From NCBI GenBank assembly GCA_951804985.1, contig OX638131.1, forward strand, positions 59,116,351 through 59,180,350: a stretch of DNA of 64,000 nucleotides. The letters run 5' to 3'. The notes under the pieces are model-generated. The model saw only the letters and a program-made list of their open reading frames with translations, ran no database searches and had not been told where the DNA came from. Shown here piece after piece: positions 44,033 to 54,969 of the stretch (position 1 is its first letter; each line of letters begins with the position of its first letter). Source of the DNA: Dryomyza anilis (lineage: Eukaryota > Arthropoda > Insecta > Diptera > Dryomyzidae). Made by a program: the position numbers and the translations under genes.

Positions 44033-44381
44033 CGTATACAAATGGGTGACGAGACGTAGCGGGGAAGTAAATTACTACTTAACACAGATACTGTCTGGAC
44101 ATGGATACTTCAGAAAGTACCTCCACAAAATGGAGAAATGCAACTCACCTCACTGTCTGTACGAAGAGGCGGACACTGTAGATGATGCAGAACACACATT
44201 TTTCAAATGTATTCGCTGGTCGGAAAATCGTGACGAGCTGGAGAAGGCTCTGGGCCCAGTAACAGTCGAAAATCTGATAGACAAGATGACGACAGACGAA
44301 GAAAGCTGGAACGCTGTGGCAAAATATAGCGAATATGTTCTAAGAACAAAGAAATTCGATTTAGATGTAGCATTAAATTAA
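44003..44381 (+). pseudogene. R1-clade ORF2 C-terminal region, out of frame
   Basis: Reads GRWTQRLIPNVYKWV, then GEVNYYLTQILSGHGYFRKYL, then a C-x(4)-C...H-type zinc-binding region, the standard C-terminus of R1/LOA proteins. It is one base out of frame with the body of ORF2. The shift lies in a homopolymer, so it may be an assembly error rather than a real lesion. Confidence 0.85.
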
Positions 44382-44634
44382 AGAAATGTAAAAGCGGGGG
44401 GCCAGGACGCAGGCCATGAAGTAGATGGCTGAAAAGCCAAAGTGGGATCCACCTCGAAGTAATGCGGTAGCGGTGCCGGGGTGGAAGCATTTCCCAAGAG
44501 AGATAAGGGGGGTTTTTAGTCGGTATGCCTGAACGGTGAGCCCGACATACCATGCTGGGTGACGACCCAACGTCGGATGCAAAAATGCATTTTTGCCCTC
44601 CTTTCCCCAAAAAAAAAAAAAAAAAAAAAAAAAA
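44382..44634 (+). other. 3'UTR and poly(A) tail of the R1-clade LINE
   Basis: GC-rich, non-coding, ending in a run of about 25 A. Confidence 0.85.
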
Positions 44635-45527
44635 ATTATTCGATTAATCACACAGTCCTAGTATCTACTTAATATTTGGAATACCAACGTCCATTTAATT
44701 ATAACCACATTAAATTATATGAATGTATTTAAATATAATATATATATATACTTTCAGAACCATTTGCTTATAACGCATGGTCTTATACTTGTCCTATCAG
44801 GAAAGAGTTTCATTTGACACAAACATATTAGAGTATTGGATGAATCGACAACAATATGATTCAAATTTCGACAAATTAATACAAGTCGCACTAGCTACCA
44901 AAGACTTTAAATATATAAAGACAGAAAAGTTTTGATCCTCCACAGTTTGGAGGATGCAAAGATGCGACACTTCGAAAAAGGTGCTCCCTTTATGTTGTAG
45001 TGACCAAATAAGTAAGAAAGTAAGAAAAATTGTGAAATTGAAGACAAATAGTGCATATAAAATGTTAATTTATTTGTTTTTCTTTTGAAATCGAGGAATA
45101 TTTATGTTAATTTCAAAAAATCCTAATTTTATGAGAATCAGCTGCATTTATTTGACGAAATATTTTAACAAGAAAAGTGGTGCTCACAGTTCAATTGCCG
45201 TACTGTTGTACTCGTACAATGTGGTACCAATACCACTGTGAATACGCTATATATATCTCACTCATACATAATTAATTGGAAATACTTCACTGCAGGATCA
45301 ATGATGGATAAATGACATATAATTTAATTAGTAATAAAAACTAATCAGGGCAATCATTCGGATTTATCTATCATATGATCCGAATCGAATTCGAAGTTCG
45401 GAAATATGGCATCACAGGTTGCGTCGGAACGAATTTTTGACAGATTTTTGACACTTTTTCTACGAATGCATTGTTTTGTCGGAATGTAATTCTTTGTGTG
45501 AAAAATCTTTTGTTTTGCATTAACCCA

Positions 45528-46057
45528 ACCCAATAAACCAAAAACCTGGATATTAAGTGATTATTTTTGTCATTGTAAGCTTTATGGTATTCAAGCTTAC
45601 AATGACAAAAATAATTCTCCAGCAAAACTGGTAGCTTTTTATCCAATTGAATCTACCCTTTACCTAAACTTGAAATCGACATTCAATATTCCAAAGAGTT
45701 TTAACTTAATTGTAAACTATAAATAAAATGTGGTTCTTCACTTGAAGTTTAACATAATTTTGAACTTGAAATCGAAATTCAAATTACACTTGAATTCAAG
45801 CGCATATATTTCCCTAATTAAAATGTTAAATATAAAATAAAAGAAAACGCATATAAGGTTATAATACTAAATATTAAAAGGAATTAAAGTATGTCCTACA
45901 TTAGATTCTCGCTTCTGTGAGAACAAAGACAGCTGCAACGGCACCTGCGCCGGTGTAATTGTACAGGAACTTCTTGTAGAATCCACGACGTGCCGCGAAG
46001 ATCAAACCAGTGAATCCAACTGCGCCACTGCGATGTATAACATTGCCAGATTCAAAA
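45528..46057. mobile_element. CCAATAAAC-family element, truncated copy in unit 2
   Basis: Left end ACCCAATAAACCAAAAACC as at 34,294. The right half is missing and the sequence passes directly to the flank seen at 35,670. It contains MIC26/MIC27-like copy C. A local inverted pair (TTTGTCATTGTAAGC and GCTTACAATGACAAA at 45,566-45,612) replaces part of the arm. Confidence 0.65.
45901..46053 (-). pseudogene. MIC26/MIC27-like gene fragment, copy C (best preserved)
   Basis: An uninterrupted 50-codon minus-strand frame: ESGNVIHRSGAVGFTGL, IFAARRGFYKKFLY, GAGAVAAV, then VLTEARI and TAA. The residue pattern matches the central domain of MICOS subunits MIC26/MIC27, with a small-residue membrane segment and a basic ARRGFYKK loop. 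Copies A and B are shorter or altered at the 3' edge. Intact reading over 150 bp suggests recent acquisition. No start codon or remaining gene body nearby, so not a functional gene. Confidence 0.58.
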
Positions 46058-46481
46058 TTGATGAAATATTTTGAAACCAGCCAATCAAAAATCGATGTGA
46101 AGCAAAACTGATGACATATTTGTTTCAGAATGAGATAGAATATTAAAGGAAACTCTGAAGTAAAACTGATTCAAAAGAAAATTAATGACAACAAAAACTA
46201 AGGAATTTTTTGTGTGTGTTTATGTTTATTACAGTGTAATTTATATTATTTTTGTATAATGAATATATAACTTATAATTTTTTTTATTGCAGAGCAAGAT
46301 TTTGTCTGCCTAATGTTTAAAAGATAATGTATTTTCAGTTATTTAAATATTAAAAATAAAAATAGAGCAAAATTGTTGACATTTTAAAATGGGCCATATC
46401 TCCAAAACTAGAGCCAAAAAACTTAAGCCATTTTAAGAATCAGCTCTACAAATGAATCAAATAATTGCAACTTTTGCTGTA

Positions 46482-46692
46482 CACTTAGAAAACAATTTCC
46501 TTATTTTAAGAAACATTTACTTGAAATAGCGTTTAATTTTCATTATTAAAAGGGCAGTTTTTCCTTCATAGTAAGATAATGTTCCTTATAATAAGGACAT
46601 TTTTTTGCTATTAAAGAAAAATCTTCCATAAAATAAAACAAATTGAACTTGACGCTAATTTTCATTAATATAAGGACATTGTTTTCTGAGTG
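46482..46692. mobile_element. Short TA-flanked MITE (CACTTAGAAAAC ends, 211 bp)
   Basis: CACTTAGAAAACAATTTCC on the left, GTTTTCTGAGTG on the right. TA precedes the left end; CA follows the right (a decayed TA). Interior palindromic with AATATAAGGACATT and its complement. Confidence 0.65.
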
Positions 46693-46914
46693 CACCAATT
46701 CAAAATTATGTCTGACAGTGTATTTAAATGAACTTAATTTATCAATTTAATACACGAGATAATGAATTTAAAACTCAAACAAATCAATAACAAAACTTAA
46801 ATATTGTACACAATTGCTGACAATACCGACTTGCATTTCAATGAAAACATTTATATGATATTGATTCCAGCACTGTTGCTGTTGATAAATAACGTCCAGT
46901 ATGGCACTGGACAT

Positions 46915-47243
46915 TTATATTGCTTTGGATTTATAAAAGAAACGTAATAAATATAATCGCATTGACAAAGAAAAATCAATACCTACCAGTATATTGCCCA
47001 CTACAATTAAATGTGTTGAATACTCTAAAGGTGCTTTAGTAGCAGCACATTGAGAACCTCGTGCATTTCGCCTTTTGAAATAACTTGAGATTTTTTCCAA
47101 TCGATTACCTTTAAACTAAAATAAATGATAATTATTAAATTAAAATAAAGCTCTAAATTGATGATGTATGCCAACCTTCTGAACGGCGCGTCTTCTTGGA
47201 TCTCTGCTGGACGGAGTTGCGCCCAAAACAGAAATATTGCGCG
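46915..47243 (-). other. Possible two-exon gene fragment, unrecognised
   Basis: Minus-strand reading HRPRRRKQPRNISVLGATPS then SRDPRRRAVQK ends at a possible donor (AAG/GTTGGC near 47,178). After an AT-rich gap with TTTTAG, a second frame reads GNRLEKISSYFKRRNARGSQ and continues to about 46,980, where GTAGGT could be a donor. Arginine-rich, low complexity, no family recognised. Present only in duplication unit 2 (absent from unit 1 between about 36,378 and 36,394). Confidence 0.35.
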
Positions 47244-47761
47244 GCTGTTTGCGCCGCCGCGGTCGATGCGCACTATTTGCACCAGTCTCTATCGTTCAAA
47301 CCGATCACGGTGATAAAGCTTGGCAGCCAATTGCAGCCGTTGCGAAATAGCGGTTGACTGCAGTTGTTGGACACGTCAAATACATTTTGGTGTCAATCCA
47401 CATTAATTTATTCGCAGCAATCAGGGTACGGAAAATGGGAGCTAGAGAGCTGAATTTAACTCAAAGAGCCAAATGTTTTTCTCAGCTCACGAGCCTTATC
47501 ATTTGGCTCGAGAAAAAATTTTTTCGGCTCGTGAGCTAAAAATTTTGGCTCACGAGCTGAGAGCCAAAAATTTGAACAGCCGAAAAATGTGGCTCGCTGC
47601 GAGTCGAGCCGAAAAATTGTAAGAGTCAAACAATTTTTAACGAGCCGAAATTTAGCTCTTTTTTGGCTCTTATATTTATATTTTATTTTGTATGCTACAT
47701 TTGGTTAGCTGACATTTTTTTACAATTTGAAAATATTGATTTTTAAAGTTAAAAATTTGTA

Positions 47762-48090
47762 CATATGGATGGTCTGGATTCACATCCAGGTATGTCATTG
47801 GAACCTCTTTCGGTGAATCTGTTCCTGTTTGCATATATACGCACCCAAGTGCGACATTGGAACTTTTTTTGAATAAATCTCTTTCTGTGGGTCTAGATAC
47901 GTATCCAGGTACTACATTGGAACTTTTTTTTGGTATTATCTGTTCCAATGAGTATGTATCTGTCACCCTTGGAACCAATTTAACCAACAAAATTCCAATG
48001 ACGCACATGGGTGAGTATCTAGGGCCAGAGGAACCGATTCACCTAAAAGGGTTCCAATGTAACTGAATGGGAATCTATACGCATTGGAAC
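47762..48090. repeat. Inverted minisatellite-like block of hAT copy 2
   Basis: Same CATTGGAAC / GTTCCAATG arrangement as at 36,940-37,320. The frames across it are repeat artefacts. Confidence 0.7.
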
Positions 48091-48368
48091 ATTTAACGTT
48101 GTTCTTCGTTTTTCTACGAATCGTTTTTTGATGAAACGATTCAAACATTTTTAAACAAAAGTTTCTTGCGTAATTTTTGTGCTGGGACTATTGAGTAAAA
48201 GTTCCGATTAAAACGTTTTGCTTTTCGTTCCATTCCCAACCCCTGCCTACAATCCATGTACTGTTAGTAAAGATTTTTTGTTTTCGAATAAACAATGATA
48301 TATATGTCTACAAAAAAATTTAAAATTTCTACTAAAAAATTTATTAAATAACATAAAAAATTGAGAAA

Positions 48369-50292
48369 ATGGGTAGACACGTTGTGTTGAATTCTGCGGA
48401 ATTTATAAGTTATGATGGAACAAATGATACGTCAGAGTGTTTAATTTGTAAAAATAAATTGAATGGAAAAAAACTAATAATATTAAACGTCATTATAAAA
48501 TATACCATGAAACTAATTTTAATAACAAAACTAATTATAATAATATAAATTTTAAAAAATTAATACATCCATACGAAGATATGTTTAAACTAAATCTAAA
48601 TTCCAATAATATAGTTCAAAAAGTTAGTGAAAGTTCAATTAAAATAAAAAAAAAAAATAATTGCAGAAACTGTATATAAAAAAATGATGTGCTTAAAAAT
48701 AGACATAGCTACGCGAATTAATAAAAATATACTCGGAATAAATATTCAATACATAAAAGATAACAAAATAAATATCAACACATTAGGAATGATTCTAATC
48801 GAAAAAAAACATACTGGAGAATTCTTAAAGCAAGAAATAATAAAATGTCTTGCAGAATATAATATTGGTGTACGTCAAATATATTCAAACACTACAGACA
48901 ATGGTGCAAACGTTCTCAAGGTGTCCAGATTACTACATGAATTACAAGATGAAATGCAGGTAAATATTTTTTACATAGTAAAAAATGTCAAAAAGCTAAT
49001 TTAAATTTTAACATCGACATTAATTTGTCTATGAATATTCGTCATTACTTTTAAATTTAAACTTAATTAAAAATTTTATTTTTAAAAGGTACTTAATGAC
49101 AATTATTCCAGAGAAACAGCAAACTTGGAGAATGTAGACGAAATACATACGCGCACTAATTCAGTTTTATCTGTGGTTAGATGCACTGCACATACTATTC
49201 AACTTGCTGCATACGATGTTTTAAAAACGGTTTAAAATAATATAGAAGATTGCAGAAAATGTGTGAAAATGATAAGAACAATTATTCGTGGATCGAATTG
49301 CGGAATACACATGCCAACACTTGATAACGCAACACGTTGGAACTCAACATACGATATGTTGCGCTCATTATTAAATATAAGGAGTTTTGTAGAAGAAAAT
49401 CATTACAGAATTCCGGATGTTGATTGGGCATTTGTTAGTGATTTCGTGAAAGTATATAAACCACTATCAGAATGTACACTAAAACTTCAACATGAGCAAT
49501 ATATTATCGGAGATTTCTATAGAGATTGGCTTTGTTGTGAATTTGAAGACGTTTCATATAGAAACAATATATATGCAGATAAATTACTTTCAGCTTTGAA
49601 AACGCGCAAAGATAGGCTTCTACATAACGAAGCTTTTATATCAGCTATTTACGTAGATCCTCGTTTTAATTTTCCCTGTACAAAAAAACATAGTCATTGT
49701 TAGAAATGCATTGTTATAAATATTTATACTTTTTAGGGCTGTGTGGTTAAAATATATATTTATTAAACAGCTTTATGCACATGTTATGCACTGTTATTGA
49801 GGGAAGAAAATTTACTTTTAAAATTAATAAAAATATAAATATATAAATTATAATATATAAATTTAAATAACCAAGAACAAAGTAGTAAAGAAATTTAAAA
49901 TATTTCAGAACGCAAAAGTTAAATAATAAAAAAAATTGAATAATTTAAAATATTGATAATAATTAATGAGTATTTAAATAGTCAAACAGCCTATTATTCG
50001 ATTAATCACTCAGTCCTAGGTTCTACTTAATATTTGGAAGATCAACGTCCATTTAATTATAACCACATTAAATTATATGAATGTATTTAAATATAATATA
50101 TATATATACTTTCAGAACCATTTGCTTACAACGCATGGTCTTATACTTGTCCTATCAGGAAAGAGTTTCATTTGACACAAACATATTAGAGTATTGGATG
50201 AATCGACAACAATATGATTCAGATTTCGACAAATTAATACAGGTCGCACTTGCTACCAAAGACATTAAATATATAAAGACAGAAAAGTTTTG
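48369..50292 (+). pseudogene. hAT transposase gene, copy 2, frameshifted
   Basis: Start MGRHVVLNSAEF at 48,369. The BED finger begins (ECLICKNKLNG) but shifts frame before the histidines. 48,684-48,959 carries LKIDIATRIN, TLGMI and TTDNGANVLKVS. An intron with GTAAAT donor (48,959) and TTAAAAG acceptor (49,088) follows. 49,089-49,703 carries RCTAHTIQLAA, DNATRWNSTYDMLRSLL, KVYKPLSECTL and AIYVDPRF. After a gap, 50,117-50,292 encodes the C-terminal dimerisation part (NILEYWMNRQQYDSDFDKL). There is a TAA at 49,232 and a frameshift at about 48,475. Closest of the three copies to a complete layout, but inactive. Confidence 0.85.
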
Positions 50293-50359
50293 ATCCTCCA
50301 CAGTTTGGAGGATGCAAAGATGCGACACTTCGAAAAAGGTGCTCCCTTTTTGTTCGAAT

Positions 50360-50950
50360 TTTAGCGCGCCAGTCGGATGAAATGTCATTTTTGTGAGAGA
50401 AAGAAACAACCTGTCAAATGACTCAACAAAATGAATGAAAAATGCATTATAATTTTTATTCAAACTATGCAGACTTTATTATTTTATATGAAAATATAGA
50501 AATATACAGAATTTCAATTGTGCATTTTCCATATTTTTCCAAAAAAATATTCAACCATACATTTATCCATGTAAATTCATTGAACATTTTTCTACTTCGC
50601 ATAGTTCCGTCTGTTCGTTCGTTTGTTTGTTGTGCTTTATTGTTGTTTTTTTTTCAATGCTGCAGCATTTCAACGAAGCATTGACATTTTAAGTGAAAAC
50701 ATAAATGCATATTTAAATATTTTTTCTAAAAATATACAAATATGCAGAATTTCAATTATGAATTTCATATTTTTTACAAAAAATTATTCAAATTCACATT
50801 ATTTCATGTAAATTCGGTGAAATTTTCGTATTTTCACACAACGAACTCCGGCTGGCTGTCTGTTCGTTCGTTCCTTTTCTGTGCCGTGTTGTTGTTGTGC
50901 TTTCGTCGATCCTTCGACGTCGTTCGTTCGTTTTGTTCGTTTCGTTCACA
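50360..50950 (+). other. hAT 3' non-coding region
   Basis: AT-rich with a repeated TATGCAGAATTTCAATT ... ATTTTTCTAAAAATATACA pattern and a CGTTCGTTCG tract at 50,860-50,945. Duplicated at 54,030-54,505. No gene. Confidence 0.6.
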
Positions 50951-51160
50951 AGCCCAATTTTTTTGGCTCGTGAGTTTTATTTTTGGCTCGGCTCATTGAG
51001 CAGAGTAATCTTTGGCTCTTTATTTTTTTATTAATCTCGTGAGCCAAAAAAAAAAAGCTCATGAGCCAAACAATTTGGGTCATGAGGCAATTTGAATTTT
51101 GAGAGTCTAAAATTTAGCTCGCTCATGAGCGAGCCAATTATGAGCCAAATCCGTACCCTG

Positions 51161-51371
51161 GCAGCAACAGAGTCTTGAGTGGCTGTAGCAGCAATTCAAT
51201 TATGCAGCAGATGAGTCGAGAAAGAGATATCCGCTGCGCAGTATTCGAAACAGCTTTCGACGTGTCTTCGCTAGACACGGCAAACGCAGTATTCAACTGC
51301 ATTTTAATGCTGCGACTAAAAAAATTTACTTCATCCTCTATATCCGACCAGCCAAGCGATGAAGGGTCATC
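51161..51371 (-). pseudogene. Gene-like exon interrupted by the hAT, copy 1
   Basis: Minus strand: an ATTTTAG acceptor at 51,372-51,378, then an open frame DDPSSLGWSDIEDEVNFF, SRSIKMQLN, and so on to the hAT end at 51,161. In the uninterrupted arrangement the frame would stop shortly after (LLLRIN). Acidic start and a regular hydrophobic pattern faintly recall a BESS-type motif, but this is a guess. The duplicate at 54,638-54,848 differs by very few residues. Confidence 0.35.
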
Positions 51372-51915
51372 CTAAAATCATGTACAATATTAGTAAATAT
51401 TACAAAAGAATTTATTAAAAATATAATACTAACAATTTTTCTAGCGCGGCGCACGAAAATTTTCAATTCAATAAATTTATTTTAACCTACTCATTTGTAT
51501 GTTTGTTTGCACTTAGCAAAAAGAAAACAAAAGAGATCAAAAGGCAGCCATTTTTTCTTAAAGCTCTCTTTGAATGGAAGTTGAAAAGAGAAATAGTTGA
51601 TTTGACGTTGCTTAGTTGCATTTCACAGTTGGGAATAGTTCCGAGCGGAGCTGAGAATAGACTGGGTTGCTGTAATTCGTGCTCATGTGATTGAATTACA
51701 AATTCCAGCTACCTACTTATACATCAAGTGTGAGCTGGCCAAAGATCTGGACTTACGAATTAACAAGAAACTACTGCACACTACAGTACCATTCCCAACC
51801 CCTGCCTACAATCCATGATTTTTTGTTTTCGAATAAACAATGATATATATGTCTACAAAAAAAAATTTAAAATTTCTACTAAAAAATTTATTAAATAACA
51901 TAAAAAATTGAGAAA

Positions 51916-53856
51916 ATGGGTCGAAACGTTGTGTTGAATTCTGCGGAATTTATAAGTTATGATGAAACAAATGATACGTCAGAGTGTTTAATTTGTAAAA
52001 AGAAATTGAATATGAAAAAGAATTGAATTGAAAAAGAAACTAATAATATTAAACGTCATTATAAAATATACCATGAAACTAATTTTAATAATAAAACTAA
52101 TTATAATAATATAAATTTTAAAAAATTAATACATCCATACGAAGATATGTTTAAACTAAATCTAAATTTCAATAATATAGTTCAAAAAGTTAGTGAAAGT
52201 TCAATTAAAATAAAAAAACAATAATTGCAGAAACTGTATATAAAAAAAATGATGTGCTTAAAAATAGACATAGCTACGCGAATGAATAAAAATATACTCG
52301 GAATAAATATTCAATACATAAAAGATTACAAAATAAATATCAACACATTACGAATGATTCAAATCGAAAAAAACATACTGGAGAATTCTTAAAGCAAGAA
52401 ATAATAAAATGTCTTGCAGAATATAATATTGGTGTACGTCAAATATATTCAAGTACTACAGACAATGGTGCAAACGTTCTCAAGGTGTCCAGATTACTAC
52501 ATGAATTACAAGATGAAATGCAGGTAAATATTTTTTACATAGTAAAAAATGTCAAAAAGCTAATTTAAATTTTAACATCGACATTAATTTGTCTATGAAT
52601 ATTCGTCATTACTTTTAAATTTAAACTTAATTAAAAATTTTATTTTTAAAAGATACTTAATGACAATTATTCCAGAGAATCATAAAACTTGGAGAATGTA
52701 GACGAAATACATACGCGCACTAATTCAGTTTTATCTGTGGTTAGATGCGCTGCACATACTATTCAACTTGCTGCATACGATGTTTTAAAAACGGTTTAAA
52801 ATAATATAGAAGATTGCAGAAAATGTGTAAAAATGATAAGAACAATTATTCGTGGATCGAATTGCGGAATACACATGCCAACACTTGATAACGCAACACG
52901 TTGGAACTCAACATACGATATGTTGCGCTCATTATTAAATATAAGGAGTTTTGTAGAAGAAAATCATTACAGAATTCCGGATGTTGATTGGGCATTTGTT
53001 AGTGATTTTGTGAAAGTATATAAACCACTATCAGAATGTACACTAAAACTTCAACATGAGCAATATATTATCGGAGATTTCTATAGAGATTGGCTTTGTT
53101 GTGAATTTGAAGACGTATCATATAGAAACAATATACATGCAGATAAATTACTTTCAGCTTTGAAAACCCGCAAAGATAGGCTTCTACATAACGAAGCTTT
53201 TATATCAGCTATTTACGTAGATCCTCGTTTTAATTTTCCCTGTACAAAAAAACATAGCCATTGTTAGAATTGCATTGTTATAAATATTTATACTTATTAG
53301 GGCTGTGTGGTTAAAATATATATTTATTCAACAGCTTAATGCACATGTTATGCACTGTTATTGAGGGAAGAAAATTTACTTTTAAAATTAATAAAAATAT
53401 AAATATATAAATTATAATATATAAATTTAAATAACCAAGAACAAAGTAGTAAAGAAATTTAAAATATTTCAGAACGCAAAAGTTAAATAATAAAAAAAAT
53501 TGAATGATTTAAAATATTGATAATAATTAATGAGTATTTAAATAGTCAAACAGCCTATTATTCGATTAGTCACACAGTCCTAGGTTCTACTTAATATTTG
53601 GAAGATCAACGTCCATTTAATTATAACCACATTAAATTATATGAATGTATTTAAATATAATATATATATATACTTTCAGAACCATTTGCTTACAACGCAA
53701 GTTCTTATACTTGTCCTATCAGGAAAGAGTTTCATTTGACACAAACATATTAGAATATTGGATGAATCGACAACAATATGATTCAGATTTCGACAAATTA
53801 ATACAGGTCACACTTGCTACCAAAGACATTAAATATATAAAGACAGAAAAGTTTTG
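51916..53856 (+). pseudogene. hAT transposase gene, copy 3, frameshifted
   Basis: Start MGRNVVLNSAEF at 51,916; ECLICKKKLN then a short duplicated AATTGAATTGAAAAAG segment with a stop; KETNNIKRHYKIYH completes the BED finger. Then LKIDIATRMN, a one-base loss near 52,370, an intron (about 52,524-52,652), RCAAHTIQLAA, and 52,833-53,267 DNATRWNSTYDMLRSLL to AIYVDPRF. The C-terminal block is at 53,681-53,856. The left terminus of the element is missing, so this copy could not move even with enzyme supplied. Confidence 0.85.
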
Positions 53857-54637
53857 ATTCTCCACAGTTTGGAGGATGCAAAGATGCGACACTTCGAAAA
53901 AGGTGCTCCCTTTTTGTTCGAATTTTAGCGCGCCAGTCGGATGAAATGTCATTTTTGTGAGAGAAAGAAACAACCTGTCAAATGACTCAACAAAATGAAT
54001 GAAAAATGCATTATAATTTTTATTCAAACTATGCAGACTTTATTATTTTATATGAAAATATAGAAATATGCAGAATTTCAAATGTGAATTTTCCATATTT
54101 TCCAAAAAAATCTTCAAACATACATTTATCCATGTAAATTCATTAAACATTTTTCTACTTCGCATAGTTCCGTCTGTTCGTTCGTTGGTTTGTTGTGCTT
54201 TATTGTTGTTTTTTTTTCAATGCTGCAGCATTTCAACGAAGCATTGCGACTGTAGTGAAAACATAAATGCATATTTAAATATTTTTTCTAAAAATATACA
54301 AATATGCAGAATATCAATTATGAATTTCATATTTTTTACAAAAAATTATTCAAATTCACATTATTTCATGTAAATTCGGTGAAATTTTCGTATTTTCACA
54401 CAACGAACTCCGGCTGGCTGTCTGTTCGTTCGTTCCTTTTCTGTGCCGTGTTGTTGTTGTGCTTTCGTCGATCCTTCGACGTCGTTCGTTCGTTTCGTTC
54501 TCGAGCCCAATTTTTTTGGCTCGTGTGTTTTATTTTTGGCTCGGCTCATTGAGCAGAGTAATTCTTTGGCTCTTTGTTTTTTTAATAAGCTCGTGAGCCA
54601 AAAAAAAAAGCCAATTATGAGCCAAATCCGTACCCTG

Positions 54638-54848
54638 GCAGCAACAGAGTCTTGAGTGGCTGTAGCAGCAATTCAATTATGCAGCAGATGAGTCGAGAAA
54701 GAGATATCCGCTGCGCAGTATTCGAAACAGCTTTCGACGTGTCTTCGCTAGACGCGGCAAACGCAGTATTCAACTGCATTTTAATGCTGCGACTAAAAAA
54801 ATTTACTTCATCCTCTATATCCGACCAGCCAAGCGATGAAGGGTCATC
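54638..54848 (-). pseudogene. Gene-like exon beside the hAT right end, copy 2
   Basis: Same exon-like frame as 51,161-51,371, preceded on the minus strand by ATTTTAG. It begins exactly at the GCAGCAAC duplication after the hAT terminus CCGTACCCTG (ending 54,637). Confidence 0.35.
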
Positions 54849-54969
54849 CTAAAATCATGTACAATATTAGTAAATATTACAAAAGAATTTATTAAAAATA
54901 TAATACTAACAATTTTTCTAGCGCGGCGCACGAAAATTTCATTTCAATAAATTTATTTAACGTCGAAGT

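Larger units (their letters stand above)
39347..44634 (+). mobile_element. R1-clade LINE, near-complete (5.3 kb)
   Basis: Two ORFs, a 650-bp GC-rich 5' leader beginning GGTGGGGCCAAGCTC, a 3'UTR and a poly(A) tail (44,610-44,634), flanked by a 14-bp duplication of hAT sequence. R1-type proteins are clear. Unlike rDNA-specific R1, it sits in a transposon, so it belongs to a non-rDNA lineage of the clade or is an off-target insertion. GC content is well above that of its surroundings. Confidence 0.93.
36602..44990 (+). pseudogene. hAT transposon copy 1, split by an R1-clade LINE
   Basis: Left end AAGGGTAATGGGAGC is a decayed form of the CAGGGTACGG terminus of copy 2, preceded by the same GCAGCAAC. 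Coding remnants in order: start at 37,600 (MGRHVVLNSAEF); BED-type zinc finger (CLIC ... IKRHYKIYH); 37,916-38,176 with LKIDLATRMN and TTDNGA; a GT-AG intron (38,190 to about 38,416); 38,417-39,055 with RCTAHTIQLAA, LDNATRWNST, and YVDPRF; and 44,780-44,935, the C-terminal dimerisation block (NILEYWMNRQQ). A stop after KRN in the BED finger, a TAA at 38,174, a TAA at 38,559 and a frameshift near 38,757 inactivate it. The transposase would cut and paste the element; here it is dead. Confidence 0.85.
34021..44995. repeat. Tandem duplication unit 1 (34.0-45.0 kb, carrying hAT copy 1)
   Basis: Starts at GTAGTGACCAAATAAG and ends where the same words begin again at 44,996. Unit 2 runs from there. 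The order is shared: AT-rich leader, CCAATAAAC element, GC-rich flank, hAT left end, hAT coding fragments. Unit 1 is longer mainly because of the R1-clade insertion at 39,347-44,634. Unit 2 has its own extra pieces at about 45,140-45,395 and 46,335-47,243. Confidence 0.8.
44996..50345. repeat. Tandem duplication unit 2
   Basis: Repeats the order of unit 1 from GTAGTGACCAAATAAG to the end of the hAT coding region (GGTGCTCCCTTT). Extra pieces relative to unit 1: about 250 bp at 45,140-45,395 and about 910 bp at 46,335-47,243. It lacks the R1-clade LINE, which therefore inserted after the duplication. Confidence 0.8.
47422..51160 (+). mobile_element. hAT transposon copy 2, both ends present (3.74 kb)
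   Basis: Ends CAGGGTACGG (47,422) and CCGTACCCTG (51,160), flanked by GCAGCAAT (47,414-47,421) and GCAGCAAC (51,161-51,168): an 8-bp target duplication with one change. Subterminal regions are packed with GGCTCGTGAGC/GCTCACGAGCC words in both orientations, likely transposase-binding sites. Between them lie the broken transposase gene and an inverted minisatellite block. Confidence 0.88.

Noticed and set aside
36602..44990. LTR retrotransposon as explanation for the long repeated flanks at 34-48 kb
   Set aside because: No PBS, polypurine tract, gag-pol or TG..CA ends; the flanks are tandem duplication units around a hAT.
50860..50945. Telomere-like or (CGTT)n functional array
   Set aside because: Short degenerate CGTTCG tract duplicated with the hAT; nothing beyond low complexity.
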